A stretch of 64,000 nt of DNA from Marinobacter sp. F3R11 (GTDB lineage: Bacteria > Pseudomonadota > Gammaproteobacteria > Pseudomonadales > Oleiphilaceae). The notes below the pieces were generated by a model, which saw only the letters and a list, made by a program, of their open reading frames with translations, did not search any database and was not told the origin of the DNA. This document shows positions 9,354 through 19,708 of the stretch, piece by piece. The stretch lies in contig NZ_QOCH01000017.1 in the NCBI RefSeq assembly GCF_003318275.1, positions 1 to 64,000 of the forward strand, in the 5' to 3' direction. The stretch's first letter is position 1, and each line of letters starts with the position of its first letter. Both the position numbers and the translations under genes were made by a program.

Positions 9354-10676
9354 ATGGCCAAGAACGCATCATTGCCTTCGGGCGCGGGAAAAGGACTGGC
9401 AGAGCTGAAGTCACGGCTCTGGTTTGTTTTCCTGGCATTGCTGGTGTACCGGATTGGTGCGCACATTCCTGTGCCAGGTATAAATCCCGACCGACTGGCA
9501 GCACTGTTTGAGCAGAATCAGGGCACGATCCTGAGTATGTTCAACATGTTTTCAGGTGGTGCGCTCGAGCGCATGAGTATCTTCGCTCTCGGTATCATGC
9601 CGTATATCTCGGCCTCGATTATCATGCAGCTCATGACTGCGGTCAGTCCGCAGCTTGAGCAGTTGAAAAAAGAGGGTGAGGCTGGACGTCGCAAGATAAG
9701 CCAGTACACGCGGTATGGTACGGTTATCCTGGCTTTGGTTCAGGGTTTTGGGATCTCCGTCGGGCTGGCATCGCAAGGTGTCACCTTTAACGATAGTTAC
9801 AGCTTCCACTTCGTGGCCGTTGTATCCTTTGTTAGTGGCGCAGTCTTTATGATGTGGCTGGGTGAGCAGATCACCGAGCGGGGTGTTGGAAACGGTATCT
9901 CACTCTTGATCTTCGCTGGTATCGTCGCTGGACTTCCAGGGGCAATTGGTCAGACTCTCGAGCAGGCTCGAAATGGTGAAATGAGCTTGTTGGTGGTTCT
10001 GGGTATTGGTGTTCTTGCTATTGCGGTGGTTGGCTTCGTAGTCTTCATGGAACGTGGTCAGCGTCGCCTGACAATCAACTACGCCAAGCGTCAGCAAGGT
10101 CGTCAGGTTTTCGCCCAGCAGTCCAGCCATCTACCGTTAAAGGTGAATATGGCCGGGGTGATACCACCGATCTTCGCTTCTTCTATTCTGTTGTTCCCTG
10201 CGTCATTGGGGCAGTGGTTTGGTCAGGGCGAAGGCATGGAATGGCTCAGTGACGTTTCCCAGGCTCTGGCTCCAAGCCAACCGTTGTACATTATTCTGTT
10301 TGCAGCAGCAGTCGTATTCTTTTGCTTCTTCTATACAGCGTTGATGTATAACCCGAAGGAAGTCGCGGATAACCTCAAGCGCTCTGGAGCGTTTATTCCG
10401 GGCATACGTCCGGGCGATCAGACCGCCAAGTATATCGATGGCGTCCTGACCCGTCTGACATTGTTCGGTGCAATGTACATTGCAGCAGTCTCTCTGTTTC
10501 CTCAGTTTCTGATGGTAGCCGGGAATGTGCCCTTCTATCTGGGAGGCACCTCACTGCTGATTGTTGTAGTCGTCGTGATGGATTTCATGGCTCAGGTACA
10601 GTCGCACCTGATGTCCCACCAGTATGAATCGCTGATGAAGAAATCCAATCTCAAGGGCTATGGTCGGAACGGTTAA
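9354..10676 (+). CDS. secY: Protein translocase subunit SecY
   Basis: Channel subunit of the SecYEG translocon in the inner membrane. At 440 aa it is close to the usual 443. About ten hydrophobic segments are visible. The first follows [20 protein letters not shown], and the [11 protein letters not shown] plug-proximal segment is conserved. The cytosolic loop [20 protein letters not shown] and the C-terminal [14 protein letters not shown] are family hallmarks. It is cotranscribed with the ribosomal genes, as in most bacteria. Confidence 0.98.
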   Translation: MAKNASLPSGAGKGLAELKSRLWFVFLALLVYRIGAHIPVPGINPDRLAALFEQNQGTILSMFNMFSGGALERMSIFALGIMPYISASIIMQLMTAVSPQLEQLKKEGEAGRRKISQYTRYGTVILALVQGFGISVGLASQGVTFNDSYSFHFVAVVSFVSGAVFMMWLGEQITERGVGNGISLLIFAGIVAGLPGAIGQTLEQARNGEMSLLVVLGIGVLAIAVVGFVVFMERGQRRLTINYAKRQQGRQVFAQQSSHLPLKVNMAGVIPPIFASSILLFPASLGQWFGQGEGMEWLSDVSQALAPSQPLYIILFAAAVVFFCFFYTALMYNPKEVADNLKRSGAFIPGIRPGDQTAKYIDGVLTRLTLFGAMYIAAVSLFPQFLMVAGNVPFYLGGTSLLIVVVVVMDFMAQVQSHLMSHQYESLMKKSNLKGYGRNG

Positions 10677-10706
10677 TCCCGTTCCCCTTGAAAACTGGAG
10701 TCGACA

Positions 10707-10820
10707 ATGAAAGTACGCGCTTCGGTAAAGAAAATTTGCCGTAACTGCAAAGTAATTCGTCGCAATGGCTCAGTAAGAGTCATTTGCTCGGAGCCTCGCC
10801 ATAAACAGCGTCAAGGCTGA
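10707..10820 (+). CDS. rpmJ: 50S ribosomal protein L36
   Basis: A 37-aa ORF starting [20 protein letters not shown]. It is the zinc-ribbon (C+) form, with Cys11, Cys14, Cys27 and His32 as expected ligands. L36 organises rRNA helices below the peptidyl transferase region. SD TGGAG precedes the ATG. In gammaproteobacteria it closes the spc section after secY, as here. Confidence 0.96.
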   Translation: MKVRASVKKICRNCKVIRRNGSVRVICSEPRHKQRQG

Positions 10821-10869
10821 TTCCTTCGGGAAATGTCCTTGCCTGTAAAAGGGGTATTAATGATAGCGC

Positions 10870-10899
10870 TTGACTCGGTAGCGGGTCAGGCGCTATTAT
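10870..10899 (+). promoter_or_regulatory. Sigma-70 promoter of the alpha section (rpsM-rplQ)
   Basis: TTGACT (10870-10875), an 18-bp spacer and TATTAT (10894-10899) lie in the 142-nt gap between rpmJ and rpsM. The predicted leader to rpsM is about 57 nt. A UUCG-type hairpin (TTCC-TTCG-GGAA) follows the rpmJ stop but has no T-run, so read-through from secY-rpmJ is also likely. Confidence 0.7.
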
Positions 10900-10962
10900 T
10901 TCGCGCCCTTTTATAGTGGCGGAAAATTCACACAGCAAAGCTTTGAACGCGGAGTAATTTGG

Positions 10963-11319
10963 ATGGCACGTATAGCCGGTGTCAATATACCCGATCACAA
11001 ACATGCTGTTGTCTCTCTCACCTATATTTTCGGTGTTGGCAGAACAACAGCCCAAAAGCTTTGCGATGCAACCGGCGTTAAGCCGGACGTCAAGGTCAAA
11101 GACCTGTCCGACGAGCAGCTTGAGACACTTCGTACTGAAGTGGGTAAGGTTATCGTTGAAGGCGATCTGCGTCGTGAAGTACAGATGAACATCAAGCGTT
11201 TGAAGGATCTCGGATGTCACCGTGGTCTGCGCCATCGTCATGGACTGCCAGTCCGTGGTCAGCGCACCAAGACCAACGCACGCACCCGTAAAGGTCCACG
11301 CAAACCTATTCGTAAGTAA
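10963..11319 (+). CDS. rpsM: 30S ribosomal protein S13
   Basis: Small-subunit head protein contacting P-site tRNA and intersubunit bridges. It has 118 aa, exactly the E. coli length. [20 protein letters not shown], the helix-two-turn-helix region and the C-terminal [18 protein letters not shown] are diagnostic. SD CGGAG. It is the first gene of the alpha section. Confidence 0.98.
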   Translation: MARIAGVNIPDHKHAVVSLTYIFGVGRTTAQKLCDATGVKPDVKVKDLSDEQLETLRTEVGKVIVEGDLRREVQMNIKRLKDLGCHRGLRHRHGLPVRGQRTKTNARTRKGPRKPIRK

Positions 11320-11332
11320 CAGGTAGGCAAAC

Positions 11333-11722
11333 ATGGCAAAGCCAGGTACACGTACCCGTAAAAAGGTGAAAAAGACCGTTGTTGATGGCGTCGCGCATAT
11401 TCACGCGTCCTTCAACAACACTATCGTGACCATTTCAGACCGTCAGGGCAACGTCCTGTCCTGGGCCACTTCCGGTGGTTCCGGTTTCCGTGGGTCACGT
11501 AAAAGTACACCTTTTGCTGCGCAGGTAGCAGCTGAAAGAGCCGGTAACGCGGCTGCTGAATACGGCCTTAAAAACCTGGACGTAGAGGTTAAAGGACCCG
11601 GGCCAGGACGTGAATCTGCAGTTCGCGCATTGAATTCGTGCGGCTACAAAATCACGAACATCACAGATGTGACGCCGATTCCTCATAACGGTTGTCGTCC
11701 GCCCAAAAAGCGCCGCGTCTAA
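11333..11722 (+). CDS. rpsK: 30S ribosomal protein S11
   Basis: Small-subunit platform protein near the E-site. It has 129 aa, exactly the E. coli length. [20 protein letters not shown], the [21 protein letters not shown] block and the C-terminal [17 protein letters not shown] tail (here [14 protein letters not shown]) identify it. Confidence 0.98.
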   Translation: MAKPGTRTRKKVKKTVVDGVAHIHASFNNTIVTISDRQGNVLSWATSGGSGFRGSRKSTPFAAQVAAERAGNAAAEYGLKNLDVEVKGPGPGRESAVRALNSCGYKITNITDVTPIPHNGCRPPKKRRV

Positions 11723-11740
11723 CACAGGAGACAGTGAAAT

Positions 11741-12361
11741 ATGGCTCGTTATATAGGCCCGAAGTGCAAGCTGTCTCGTCGTGAAGGGACAGATCTTTTT
11801 CTGAAGAGCGGTGTTCGCGCGCTGGATTCAAAGTGCAACATCGAAACCCCACCGGGTATGCACGGTGCGCGTCGCGGTCGTCTGTCCGAATACGGCGTAC
11901 AGCTTCGTGAAAAACAGAAAGTTCGTCGTATTTACGGCGTTCTGGAAAAGCAATTCCGCAACTACTATAAAGAGGCAGCTCGTCTTAAAGGTGCAACCGG
12001 TGAAAACCTGCTGCAACTTTTGGAAACGCGCCTTGATAACGTTGTATATCGCATGGGTTTTGGTTCTACCCGTGCTGAGTCCCGTCAGCTCGTCTCTCAC
12101 AAGGCGATCCTGGTAAATGACAAGGTAGTGAACATTGCTTCCTACAAAGTCAAGCCAGGTGATGTTGTGAGTGTGCGTGAAAAAGCCAGAAATCAATTGC
12201 GTGTTAAAGGCGCATTGGATCTTGCTTCTAGCCGTTCACCGGTGAGCTGGGTAGAGGTCGACGCCGCTAAGATGTCCGGCGTTTACAAGTCAGTGCCAGA
12301 GCGTACTGAATTGCCGGCCGACATCAACGAGAACCTCATCGTCGAGCTTTACTCCAAGTAA
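11741..12361 (+). CDS. rpsD: 30S ribosomal protein S4
   Basis: Primary 16S-binding protein of the body and, in E. coli, translational repressor of the alpha operon. It has 206 aa, exactly the E. coli length. [20 protein letters not shown] and the S4 RNA-binding domain [20 protein letters not shown] are clear. The four-cysteine zinc set of Gram-positive S4 is absent. SD CAGGAG. Confidence 0.98.
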   Translation: MARYIGPKCKLSRREGTDLFLKSGVRALDSKCNIETPPGMHGARRGRLSEYGVQLREKQKVRRIYGVLEKQFRNYYKEAARLKGATGENLLQLLETRLDNVVYRMGFGSTRAESRQLVSHKAILVNDKVVNIASYKVKPGDVVSVREKARNQLRVKGALDLASSRSPVSWVEVDAAKMSGVYKSVPERTELPADINENLIVELYSK

Positions 12362-12396
12362 AGCCCTGTTAGCAACGATAGTAGATAGGGGCGTCT

Positions 12397-13401
12397 ATGC
12401 AGCGTTCAGTACATGAGTTATTGACACCTCGTACCATTGACGTAAAAGAATCTGGCCCTACGCGCGCCAAGGTAACGCTTGAACCTCTGGAAAGGGGCTT
12501 TGGCCATACTTTGGGAAGTGCGTTGCGTCGAATTCTCTTGTCTTCGATGCCGGGCTGCGCCGTGACAGAAGCGCAGATCGACGGTGTCTTGCACGAGTAC
12601 AGCGCAATCGAAGGTGTCCAGGAAGACGTTATTGAGATTCTTCTTAATCTCAAAGGCGTTGCGGTAAAAATGAACGGTCGGGACGACACTGAGCTTACGC
12701 TCAGCAAGAAAGGCCCGGGCGTCGTTACAGCCGGTGATATCAAGCTGGATCATGATGTTGAGATCTCTAACCCGGATCACGTGATTTGTCATCTCAGTGA
12801 GAAGGGCGAAGTGAACATGCGCTTGCGCGTGGCACGTGGTCGTGGCTATGAGCCGGCTGATCAACGTGGTCTCGATGAAGATGAAACCCGTGCAATCGGA
12901 CGTCTGCAGCTGGACGCAACCTTTAGCCCGGTTCGTCGTGTCGCCTATTCCGTGGAAAGTGCACGGGTAGAGCAGCGCACCGATCTGGACAAGCTGGTTA
13001 TCGACCTGGAGACTAATGGCACTATTGATCCGGAAGAAGCAATTCGCCGGGCAGCCACGATTCTCCAGCAACAACTGGCGGTATTTGTCGACTTTGATCA
13101 TGAAAAAGAACCAGAACGCGTTGAAGAAGAGGAAGAAATCGATCCGATTCTGCTGCGCCCGGTTGATGATCTTGAGTTGACAGTGCGTTCAGCGAACTGC
13201 TTGAAGGCTGAAAATATTTACTACATCGGCGATCTTATCCAGCGCACAGAAGTTGAGCTGTTGAAGACGCCTAACCTTGGTAAGAAGTCGCTCACCGAGA
13301 TCAAGGACGTTTTGGCGTCCCGTGGTTTGTCTCTGGGTATGCGTCTTGATAACTGGCCGCCGGCTAGCCTTCGTGGCGACGACCGGGTTCTGGGCGGTTG
13401 A
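12397..13401 (+). CDS. rpoA: RNA polymerase alpha subunit
   Basis: Dimerising scaffold of RNA polymerase. The N-terminal domain (about 1-235) contains [21 protein letters not shown] short acidic linker [20 protein letters not shown] leads to the C-terminal domain that contacts UP elements and activators ([19 protein letters not shown]). It has 334 aa (329 in E. coli). SD TAGGGG. Its position between rpsD and rplQ is the standard arrangement. Confidence 0.99.
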   Translation: MQRSVHELLTPRTIDVKESGPTRAKVTLEPLERGFGHTLGSALRRILLSSMPGCAVTEAQIDGVLHEYSAIEGVQEDVIEILLNLKGVAVKMNGRDDTELTLSKKGPGVVTAGDIKLDHDVEISNPDHVICHLSEKGEVNMRLRVARGRGYEPADQRGLDEDETRAIGRLQLDATFSPVRRVAYSVESARVEQRTDLDKLVIDLETNGTIDPEEAIRRAATILQQQLAVFVDFDHEKEPERVEEEEEIDPILLRPVDDLELTVRSANCLKAENIYYIGDLIQRTEVELLKTPNLGKKSLTEIKDVLASRGLSLGMRLDNWPPASLRGDDRVLGG

Positions 13402-13434
13402 TTGCCGATTAGTTTAAGGTAAGGAATCAGAGCA

Positions 13435-13833
13435 ATGCGTCATCGTAAGAGTGGTCGTAAGTTCAGCAGGACCAGTGCGCATCGCAAGGCCATGTTTCGT
13501 AACATGACTGCGTCACTGGTTGGTCATGAGCTGATTAAAACAACGCTGCCGAAAGCCAAAGAGCTTCGTCGGGTAGCTGAACCTTTGATCACGCTCGCCA
13601 AGAAAGATTCGGTAGCGAATCGTCGTCTGGCGTTTTCTCGCCTGCGCGACGACGCAGCGGTTGCCAAGCTGTTTGATGAGCTTGGCCCCCGTTACAACGA
13701 ACGCCCGGGTGGTTACCTTCGTATTCTGAAGTGTGGCTTCCGTGCTGGTGACAATGCCCCTATGGCATTTGTTGAACTGGTAGGCCGTCCGTTGGATATC
13801 GAAGCAGAAGAAGTGGACGAAGGCGACGAGTAA
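13435..13833 (+). CDS. rplQ: 50S ribosomal protein L17
   Basis: Large-subunit protein near the tunnel exit and last gene of the super-operon. It has 132 aa (127 in E. coli), with an acidic C-terminal tail [28 protein letters not shown] and the [20 protein letters not shown] block are diagnostic. SD AAGGAA. Confidence 0.98.
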   Translation: MRHRKSGRKFSRTSAHRKAMFRNMTASLVGHELIKTTLPKAKELRRVAEPLITLAKKDSVANRRLAFSRLRDDAAVAKLFDELGPRYNERPGGYLRILKCGFRAGDNAPMAFVELVGRPLDIEAEEVDEGDE

Positions 13834-13850
13834 AATCGTTGTATCGTTAA

Positions 13851-13883
13851 AAAACCGGAGTCGGAAACGCCTCCGGTTTTTTT
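13851..13883 (+). terminator. Terminator of the alpha operon
   Basis: Stem AAAACCGGAG/CTCCGGTTTT (13851-13860/13871-13880) with a 10-nt loop and a T-run to 13883. The preceding A-run (from 13849) lets it also work on the opposite strand for the convergent uvrA, whose stop is at 13891. Confidence 0.9.
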
Positions 13884-13890
13884 CGTGCCC

Positions 13891-16725
13891 TCAGACTGTC
13901 AGCATTTGCTTGAGATAGCGGCCGGTATGTGAGGCAGGGTTGCCAGCAACCTGTTCTGGTGTGCCTTCTGCGATGATGTTCCCGCCACCAGAGCCACCTT
14001 CTGGCCCAAGGTCTATCACCCAGTCCGCGGTTTTGATGACATCAAGGTTATGCTCGATAACTACTATGGTGTTGCCGTGATCTCTTAGACGCTGGAGAAC
14101 ATTCAGCAGTTGTTGTATATCGTAAAAATGGAGACCTGTGGTTGGTTCATCCAGGATGTACAAGGTTTTTCCGGTATCTCTTTTAGAAAGTTCTTTTGCG
14201 AGTTTCACGCGCTGAGCCTCTCCGCCAGACAAAGTCACTGCACTCTGACCCAGGCGAATATAGGAAAGCCCTACATCGATGAGAGTTTGTAGCTTTCTCG
14301 CAAGAAAGGGTACTGCATCAAAAAATTCCCGGCCTTCCTCAACGGTCATGCTCAGCACTTCATGGATATTCTTTCCTTTGTAGCGCACTTCGAGGGTTTC
14401 CCGGTTATAGCGCTTTCCTTTGCATACGTCGCAGGGAACATATACATCCGGAAGGAAATGCATTTCAACTTTTATCATTCCGTCTCCCTGACAGGCTTCG
14501 CAACGTCCTCCTTTGACATTGAAAGAGAAGCGCCCTGGCTTGTAGCCCCTTGATCGGGCTTCCTGGGTACCAGCGAACAACTCCCTGATGGGGGTGAACA
14601 GGCCAGTGTAGGTTGCAGGGTTTGAACGCGGTGTTCTTCCAATGGGGCTCTGGTCGATATCAATCACCTTATCCAGCTCATTGAGGCCGGTCATTGATTC
14701 ATAAGGTGAATGACTAAGGCTGGTGGCCTTGTTCAGTTTCGTCGCTGCGACAGGATAGAGAGTGCTGTTTATCAGGGTTGACTTGCCAGAGCCCGAAACA
14801 CCGGTCACGCAAGTCATTATTCCCAGTGGAAGCGAGAGGGTAACATTTTGCAGGTTGTTACCCGTTGCTCCGGTCAGGGTCAGAGTTTTGCCTGTGCCTT
14901 TGTTTCTGGTTTGGGGAATTGCAATTTTTTTAGCGCCGCTGAGATATTGCCCGGTCAGCGAGTCGGGGTTTGCAAGGATCTGTGCCGGCGTACCCTGAGC
15001 GATGATCTTTCCGCCGTGAACGCCAGCGCCCGGGCCGATATCGATAACATAGTCGGCAGCACGAATGGCGTCCTCATCGTGTTCGACCACTATCACAGTA
15101 TTGCCCAGGTCGCGGAGGTGGGTGAGCGTACTCAGTAGCCGGTCGTTGTCCCGTTGATGGAGGCCAATAGAGGGCTCGTCCAGTATGTACATCACTCCGA
15201 CCAGCCCGGCACCTATCTGACTTGCCAGCCTTATTCTTTGTGCTTCTCCGCCCGAGAGCGTATCGGCGCTACGCTCCAGTGTCAGGTATTCCAGGCCGAC
15301 GTTGACCAGAAACTGGAGACGTTGCCGGATCTCTTTGGTTATTTTCTCCGCGATTTCCCCGCGGCGCCCGGGCAGCTGAAGCTGGTCAAAGTAGGTATAA
15401 GCTTCACCTATCGGGAGGTGTGTCAGGTCGGGCAGATTGTGCTGCTCAATGAAAACGTGCCGGGCGCTGCGCCGCAGTCGGGAACCGTTGCAGTCCTTAC
15501 ATGCCTGGGTGCTGAGGTTGCGTGCAAGCTCTTCTCGAACGCTTGGGGAGTCAGTTTCCCGGTAGCGCCGTTCGAGATTGGGAATGATGCCTTCGAAAGA
15601 GTGGGATTTTTCCATGATTTGGCCACGGGAATTTACGTAGCGAAATGGAATCTCCTCAGTGCCGGAGCCGTAGAGCAGGGTAGTCCGGAACTTCTCAGGT
15701 AGGTCGGCCCAGGGTGTTTCAAGGTCAATGCCATAGTGTTCGGCAACGCTGCTCAGCATCTGAAAGTAATAAACTGCTCTGCGATCCCATCCTTTGATGG
15801 CGCCGGCGGCGAGGGTAGCTTCAGGGTGCTGTATGATCTTTTCCGCATCAAAAAACTGTTTAACACCCAGTCCATCACATGTGGGGCAGGCACCGGCTGG
15901 ATTATTGAAGGAAAACAGCTTGGGCTCTAATTCACTCAGGGCGTAGCCGCATTGGGTGCAGGCATATTTCGCAGAAAAAGTTTTCTCTTCGATATTGCTG
16001 TTTTTGTCACCGTCCATTGCGGCGACAAGCGCTATGCCTTCGGCCAGACCCAGGGCTGTCTCAAAACTCTCGGCAAGTCGTTGTTCCAGGCCGGGCTTTA
16101 CTTTAAATCGATCAACTACGACGTCGATCTGGTGTTTGCGTTTTTTGTCGAGTGCCGGGACATCGTCGATATCGTAAACTGTGCCATCGACCCGCAGCCG
16201 GATAAAACCCTGGCTGCGCATGGTTTCCACTATCTGGAGATGTTCGCCTTTACGATCGCGGATAACCGGTGCGAGGATCATCAGCTTGCTGTTTTCCGGC
16301 ATCCCGAGCACCTGGTCAACCATCTGGCTAACGGTTTGCGCTTCCAGTGGCAGGTCATGATCCGGGCACCTTGGCTCCCCGGCGCGGGCAAAAAGTAACC
16401 GGAGGTAGTCGTAGATTTCGGTGATGGTGCCTACGGTTGAGCGAGGGTTGTGTGATGTTGACTTCTGCTCAATGGAGATGGCGGGAGACAGGCCTTCGAT
16501 ATGGTCAACATCCGGCTTTTCCATCATGGACAGGAATTGTCGCGCATAGGTGGACAGAGATTCCACATAGCGCCTTTGGCCTTCGGCATAAAGTGTGTCA
16601 AATGCCAGGGATGATTTGCCTGAGCCGGACAGGCCGGTAATGACGATCAGTTTGTCCCTTGGTATATCCAGGTCGATGTTCTTCAGGTTGTGGGTCCGTG
16701 CCCCTTTGATCTGGATATGATCCAT
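13891..16725 (-). CDS. uvrA: Excinuclease ABC subunit A
   Basis: DNA-damage recognition ATPase of nucleotide excision repair, which loads UvrB at lesions. The start [20 protein letters not shown] at 16725 gives 944 aa (940 in E. coli). Two ABC modules are visible: Walker A GLSGSGKS (31-38) and GVSGSGKST, and signatures LSGGEAQRI and LSGGEAQRV. Zinc-finger Cys pairs are CTQC..CPTC and CEAC..CDVC. A 42-aa in-frame upstream extension is rejected. In E. coli, uvrA and ssb are divergent under LexA; here yajR lies between them and I see no SOS box. Confidence 0.98.
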   Translation of the reverse strand: MDHIQIKGARTHNLKNIDLDIPRDKLIVITGLSGSGKSSLAFDTLYAEGQRRYVESLSTYARQFLSMMEKPDVDHIEGLSPAISIEQKSTSHNPRSTVGTITEIYDYLRLLFARAGEPRCPDHDLPLEAQTVSQMVDQVLGMPENSKLMILAPVIRDRKGEHLQIVETMRSQGFIRLRVDGTVYDIDDVPALDKKRKHQIDVVVDRFKVKPGLEQRLAESFETALGLAEGIALVAAMDGDKNSNIEEKTFSAKYACTQCGYALSELEPKLFSFNNPAGACPTCDGLGVKQFFDAEKIIQHPEATLAAGAIKGWDRRAVYYFQMLSSVAEHYGIDLETPWADLPEKFRTTLLYGSGTEEIPFRYVNSRGQIMEKSHSFEGIIPNLERRYRETDSPSVREELARNLSTQACKDCNGSRLRRSARHVFIEQHNLPDLTHLPIGEAYTYFDQLQLPGRRGEIAEKITKEIRQRLQFLVNVGLEYLTLERSADTLSGGEAQRIRLASQIGAGLVGVMYILDEPSIGLHQRDNDRLLSTLTHLRDLGNTVIVVEHDEDAIRAADYVIDIGPGAGVHGGKIIAQGTPAQILANPDSLTGQYLSGAKKIAIPQTRNKGTGKTLTLTGATGNNLQNVTLSLPLGIMTCVTGVSGSGKSTLINSTLYPVAATKLNKATSLSHSPYESMTGLNELDKVIDIDQSPIGRTPRSNPATYTGLFTPIRELFAGTQEARSRGYKPGRFSFNVKGGRCEACQGDGMIKVEMHFLPDVYVPCDVCKGKRYNRETLEVRYKGKNIHEVLSMTVEEGREFFDAVPFLARKLQTLIDVGLSYIRLGQSAVTLSGGEAQRVKLAKELSKRDTGKTLYILDEPTTGLHFYDIQQLLNVLQRLRDHGNTIVVIEHNLDVIKTADWVIDLGPEGGSGGGNIIAEGTPEQVAGNPASHTGRYLKQMLTV

Positions 16726-16752
16726 AACGCCTCGCTCGCAGAAAAAACGGAA

Positions 16753-16782
16753 ATTATACCGTGTTACGCCCGCCACGGCGAA
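16753..16782 (-). promoter_or_regulatory. Possible sigma-70 promoter of uvrA
   Basis: On the minus strand TATAAT (16753-16758) is preceded by an 18-bp spacer and a weak -35, TTCGCC (16777-16782). The -10 is perfect but the -35 matches only half of the consensus. It lies about 28 bases upstream of the uvrA start. Confidence 0.45.
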
Positions 16783-16902
16783 GGTGCAGGTAATCTTGTA
16801 GCTGTCCCCCGCAGGGGAAGCTTCTGCTACAATGCGGCGCCTGCTTATCATATATTCTTGCGCAGGGGCATGCTTTCAACCCCGGGAGAGGAGCCAATCG
16901 CC

Positions 16903-18273
16903 ATGAACGCCCTGGAAAAACGCTCCGTAGCTGCGTTGGCATCGGTTTATGCCATCCGCATGCTTGGGTTGTTTATGGTAATGCCCGTCTTTATGTTGCT
17001 TGGTGGCGAACTCAAGAGCGCAACACCGGCCCTGCTGGGTTTTGCCATTGGGGCATACGGCCTGAGCCAGGCTCTGCTTCAGATACCATTTGGCCTGCTT
17101 TCTGACCGGGTAGGCCGAAAGCGCATGATCTATATCGGCCTGATTCTTTTCGCTGCAGGCAGCGTTCTCGCAGGTTCAACAGATTCAATATACGTGGTTA
17201 TTGCGGGCAGGATTCTTCAGGGTGCCGGAGCTGTGGCAAGTGTGCTCATGGCTCTGCTCAGTGACCTGACGCGGGAGGAAGAACGCACAAAGGCCATGGC
17301 GACCGTGGGTATTTCAATCGGGCTTTCGTTTTCAGTTTCTCTGGTTCTGGGGCCGTTGTTGGGAGCTGTGTGGGGGTTGTCCGGTATTTTCTATGCGACC
17401 GCCGTGCTTGCCATAGTGGCCCTGCTCATCGTCAGCCGTGTGGTGCCGACACCCCATCAATATAAAACAAGCGCCGACACTCATCCTGTTAAAGCCATGT
17501 TGGGTCGCGTCCTGTCGGATAAGCGCCTGTTGCGCCTGGATTTCGGTATTTTTGCGCTGCACCTGGTGTTGACGTCGTTGTTTCTGGTGTTCCCGACTAT
17601 GCTGCGGGACCAGCTTGGGCTTCCCGGCAGTTCGCACTGGTGGTTTTATCTCACCGTGATGCTTACCTCATTTTTCGCCATGGTGCCGTTTATCATTATT
17701 GGCGAGAAGAAGCGTAAAATGAAGCCTGTTTTGTGTGGTGCTATTGCTCTGCTAACACTTGCCACAGCAGGCCTTTCCGGGATATCCGGCAGCTTGCCGG
17801 TCGCGTGGGTTGTGCTGTTTTTCTTTTTTATGGCGTTCAATCTTCTGGAAGCCAGTCTGCCATCCCTGATCAGTAAAGAGGCTCCAGCGGCAAGCAAGGG
17901 AACAGCGATGGGGGTCTACTCTACTTCCCAGTTTATGGGCGCTTTTCTGGGCGGTGCTTTTGGTGGCTTCCTGTTGCAGCGTGTTGGAGTCGAAGGTGTT
18001 GTCTGGCTTATGGTGACAGTTCTCGGGCTCTGGTTATTGGCAGCTTTGACTATGGCTGCGCCGGGCCATACCTCGGGTTTCGTGGTACAGTTGCGGGATA
18101 TGGTCGGCGATCAGTACGACGAAGTTGATGGCAGTCTGCGCCGCTTGCCGGGAGTGCAGGATGTGGTCATTATTGAAAATGCTGCCACCGCTTATCTGAA
18201 GGTGGATCGAGAATATTTTGATGAGGCGTTGCTCGCGGACTTCCCTTTCGTCCGGCAGGGCAGCAGTTCTTGA
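16903..18273 (+). CDS. yajR: MFS transporter, YajR type with C-terminal YAM domain
   Basis: Inner-membrane major facilitator, probably a proton-coupled efflux carrier; the substrate is unknown for the family. It has 456 aa from the ATG at 16903, with SD GGAGAGGAG; E. coli YajR has 454. Twelve hydrophobic segments are visible. Motif A is GLLSDRVGRKRM after TM2, and LLSDLTREEERTKAMA and PSLISKEAPAASKGTAMGVY match YajR closely. After TM12, about 60 soluble residues including LPGVQDVVIIENAATAYLKV form the ferredoxin-like YAM domain. Confidence 0.88.
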   Translation: MNALEKRSVAALASVYAIRMLGLFMVMPVFMLLGGELKSATPALLGFAIGAYGLSQALLQIPFGLLSDRVGRKRMIYIGLILFAAGSVLAGSTDSIYVVIAGRILQGAGAVASVLMALLSDLTREEERTKAMATVGISIGLSFSVSLVLGPLLGAVWGLSGIFYATAVLAIVALLIVSRVVPTPHQYKTSADTHPVKAMLGRVLSDKRLLRLDFGIFALHLVLTSLFLVFPTMLRDQLGLPGSSHWWFYLTVMLTSFFAMVPFIIIGEKKRKMKPVLCGAIALLTLATAGLSGISGSLPVAWVVLFFFFMAFNLLEASLPSLISKEAPAASKGTAMGVYSTSQFMGAFLGGAFGGFLLQRVGVEGVVWLMVTVLGLWLLAALTMAAPGHTSGFVVQLRDMVGDQYDEVDGSLRRLPGVQDVVIIENAATAYLKVDREYFDEALLADFPFVRQGSSS

Positions 18274-18330
18274 AATCCGGAGGCCCGCAAGGAGAGTGGG
18301 TGTCGCTGAAAACTGAATCAGGAGCAGAAC

Positions 18331-18867
18331 ATGGCACGAGGCGTAAACAAAGTCATACTTATCGGGAATCTCGGGCAGGATCCGGATACCCGCTATACCC
18401 CGAACGGCAATGCCGTGGTGAATCTGACTCTTGCAACGGATGAGAGTTACAAGGATCGCCAGACCGGCCAGATGGTTCCGAAAACTGAATGGCATCGCAT
18501 TGTCATGTTCGGAAAAATTGCTGAGGTGGCGGGCCAATACCTGAGGAAGGGGTCAAAGGTCTATATCGAGGGTAAACTACAGACTCGTAAATGGCAGAAC
18601 AAAGAAGGCCAGGACGTATACACCACAGAGGTGGTTGTGGATATTAATGGCCAGATGCAGATGCTGGACAGTCGCGGTGGTGAAGGCGGCATGAATCAGG
18701 GTGCGCCTGCCGGTCGTCCTCAGCAGCAGTCGGCTCCGGCTGCACCTGCTCAGAGCAACCAGCAGCCTCAGCAGTCCGGAGGTTACAGCCAGAACCCCAG
18801 CCAGCCAGCGCAGGGTGGCAGCATGCCTGAGCCGGTCGACGACTTTGATGACGACATACCATTTTAA
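18331..18867 (+). CDS. ssb: Single-stranded DNA-binding protein
   Basis: Tetrameric OB-fold protein coating ssDNA in replication, repair and recombination. It has 178 aa (E. coli 178). The N-terminal domain (1-110) has [20 protein letters not shown] and [21 protein letters not shown] Gln/Pro/Gly-rich linker follows, and the acidic tip DDFDDDIPF recruits partner proteins. SD AGGAGC. Its own terminator follows. Confidence 0.98.
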   Translation: MARGVNKVILIGNLGQDPDTRYTPNGNAVVNLTLATDESYKDRQTGQMVPKTEWHRIVMFGKIAEVAGQYLRKGSKVYIEGKLQTRKWQNKEGQDVYTTEVVVDINGQMQMLDSRGGEGGMNQGAPAGRPQQQSAPAAPAQSNQQPQQSGGYSQNPSQPAQGGSMPEPVDDFDDDIPF

Positions 18868-18892
18868 CCTCTGGTGAATTGGGTTTGTAAAG

Positions 18893-18922
18893 AAAAGCGG
18901 CTGCCTCGGTGGCCGTTTTTTT
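18893..18922 (+). terminator. Terminator of ssb
   Basis: An A-run followed by the stem CGGCTGCC/GGTGGCCG (with two wobbles) and seven Ts. The T-run touches the stop codon of the convergent parA-like gene at 18921. Confidence 0.75.
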
Positions 18923-19667
18923 ATATCCGGAGTTCGGCGCGGGTCTCGGACCATAACTGCCGATAGGAAATGGCTGGCTGTGATCTCGGGCTGAGTAATT
19001 CAAGGGGTAGCCCTTCCTCACCCATCCGCTCTACTGCACTGGAATAGGGGATCATCGCTTTTGACGGCTTATCAAACAGTTTCGAGTTCTGCTCTATGAG
19101 TTCCCGATGGAGTTTTTTGCGTCGATCTACCAGGGTGAAAAAAGGCCGTAGCTTTTTTGCGCCTAGTTTCTTGTCGCAGACAAATTCATGAAACTGCTTC
19201 CAGCTGTTTAACGATAACCAGGTGGGAACCAGAGGTACGTAGACAAGGTCGGCGACCTTCAGGACCTGTTCCGTCAATCGGGACTGGCCTGGCGGGCAGT
19301 CCAGTACTACAAGGCTGGTTTCCTCTGCCAAAGGCGAAAGCATTTCTTTTAATGGCAGGCTACGTTCGTCTTCCTCTAGCCGTATATCCAGGTTCCGGAA
19401 ACTTTTGTGGGCAGGTATGAAATCCAGGTTGGGGTAGACGTCTTCTTCTATAAAGTCTGCAATAGGGGCTCGCCCTTCAAGCAATTTTGAAATTTTCTTC
19501 CCTTCGCCGGGCTTGCCACCGGACAAATAAAAGCTTGCAGAGCCCTGAGAGTCGAGATCCCACAATAGTGTGCGGAACCCGCAGGAACTTGCAAGATAGG
19601 CAATGTTTACAGCAGAAGCGGTTTTTCCAACGCCGCCCTTTGGACTATAAAATGCTATGGTTCTCAT
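18921..19667 (-). CDS. ParA/MinD-family ATPase, orphan
   Basis: Deviant Walker A ATPase of 248 aa. The P-loop is FYSPKGGVGKTASAVN (about 7-22), with the signature lysine in KGGVGKT. Walker A' is LLWDLDSQGSASFYL (about 34-48), and the Walker B-like VVLDCPPGQS is near 118. Such proteins segregate plasmids, chromosomes or surface machineries by dynamic binding. No ParB or CTP-switch gene and no parS-like repeat is adjacent. It lies 41 nt downstream of ntrC on the same strand and may be cotranscribed. The cargo is unknown. Confidence 0.8.
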   Translation of the reverse strand: MRTIAFYSPKGGVGKTASAVNIAYLASSCGFRTLLWDLDSQGSASFYLSGGKPGEGKKISKLLEGRAPIADFIEEDVYPNLDFIPAHKSFRNLDIRLEEDERSLPLKEMLSPLAEETSLVVLDCPPGQSRLTEQVLKVADLVYVPLVPTWLSLNSWKQFHEFVCDKKLGAKKLRPFFTLVDRRKKLHRELIEQNSKLFDKPSKAMIPYSSAVERMGEEGLPLELLSPRSQPAISYRQLWSETRAELRI

Positions 19668-19708
19668 GTCCCAAGGACTCCTGGTCGGTAATCATGCCGT
19701 GCTCCGTT

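Noticed and set aside
10819..10860. Hairpin with UUCG loop after rpmJ as a terminator
   Set aside because: The stem is only 4 bp and no T-run follows.
16726..16902. A LexA (SOS) box between uvrA and yajR, expected from the E. coli uvrA-ssb arrangement
   Set aside because: The closest match, CTG-N7-CAG, has the wrong spacing and lacks the AT-rich core; no CTG-N10-CAG is present.
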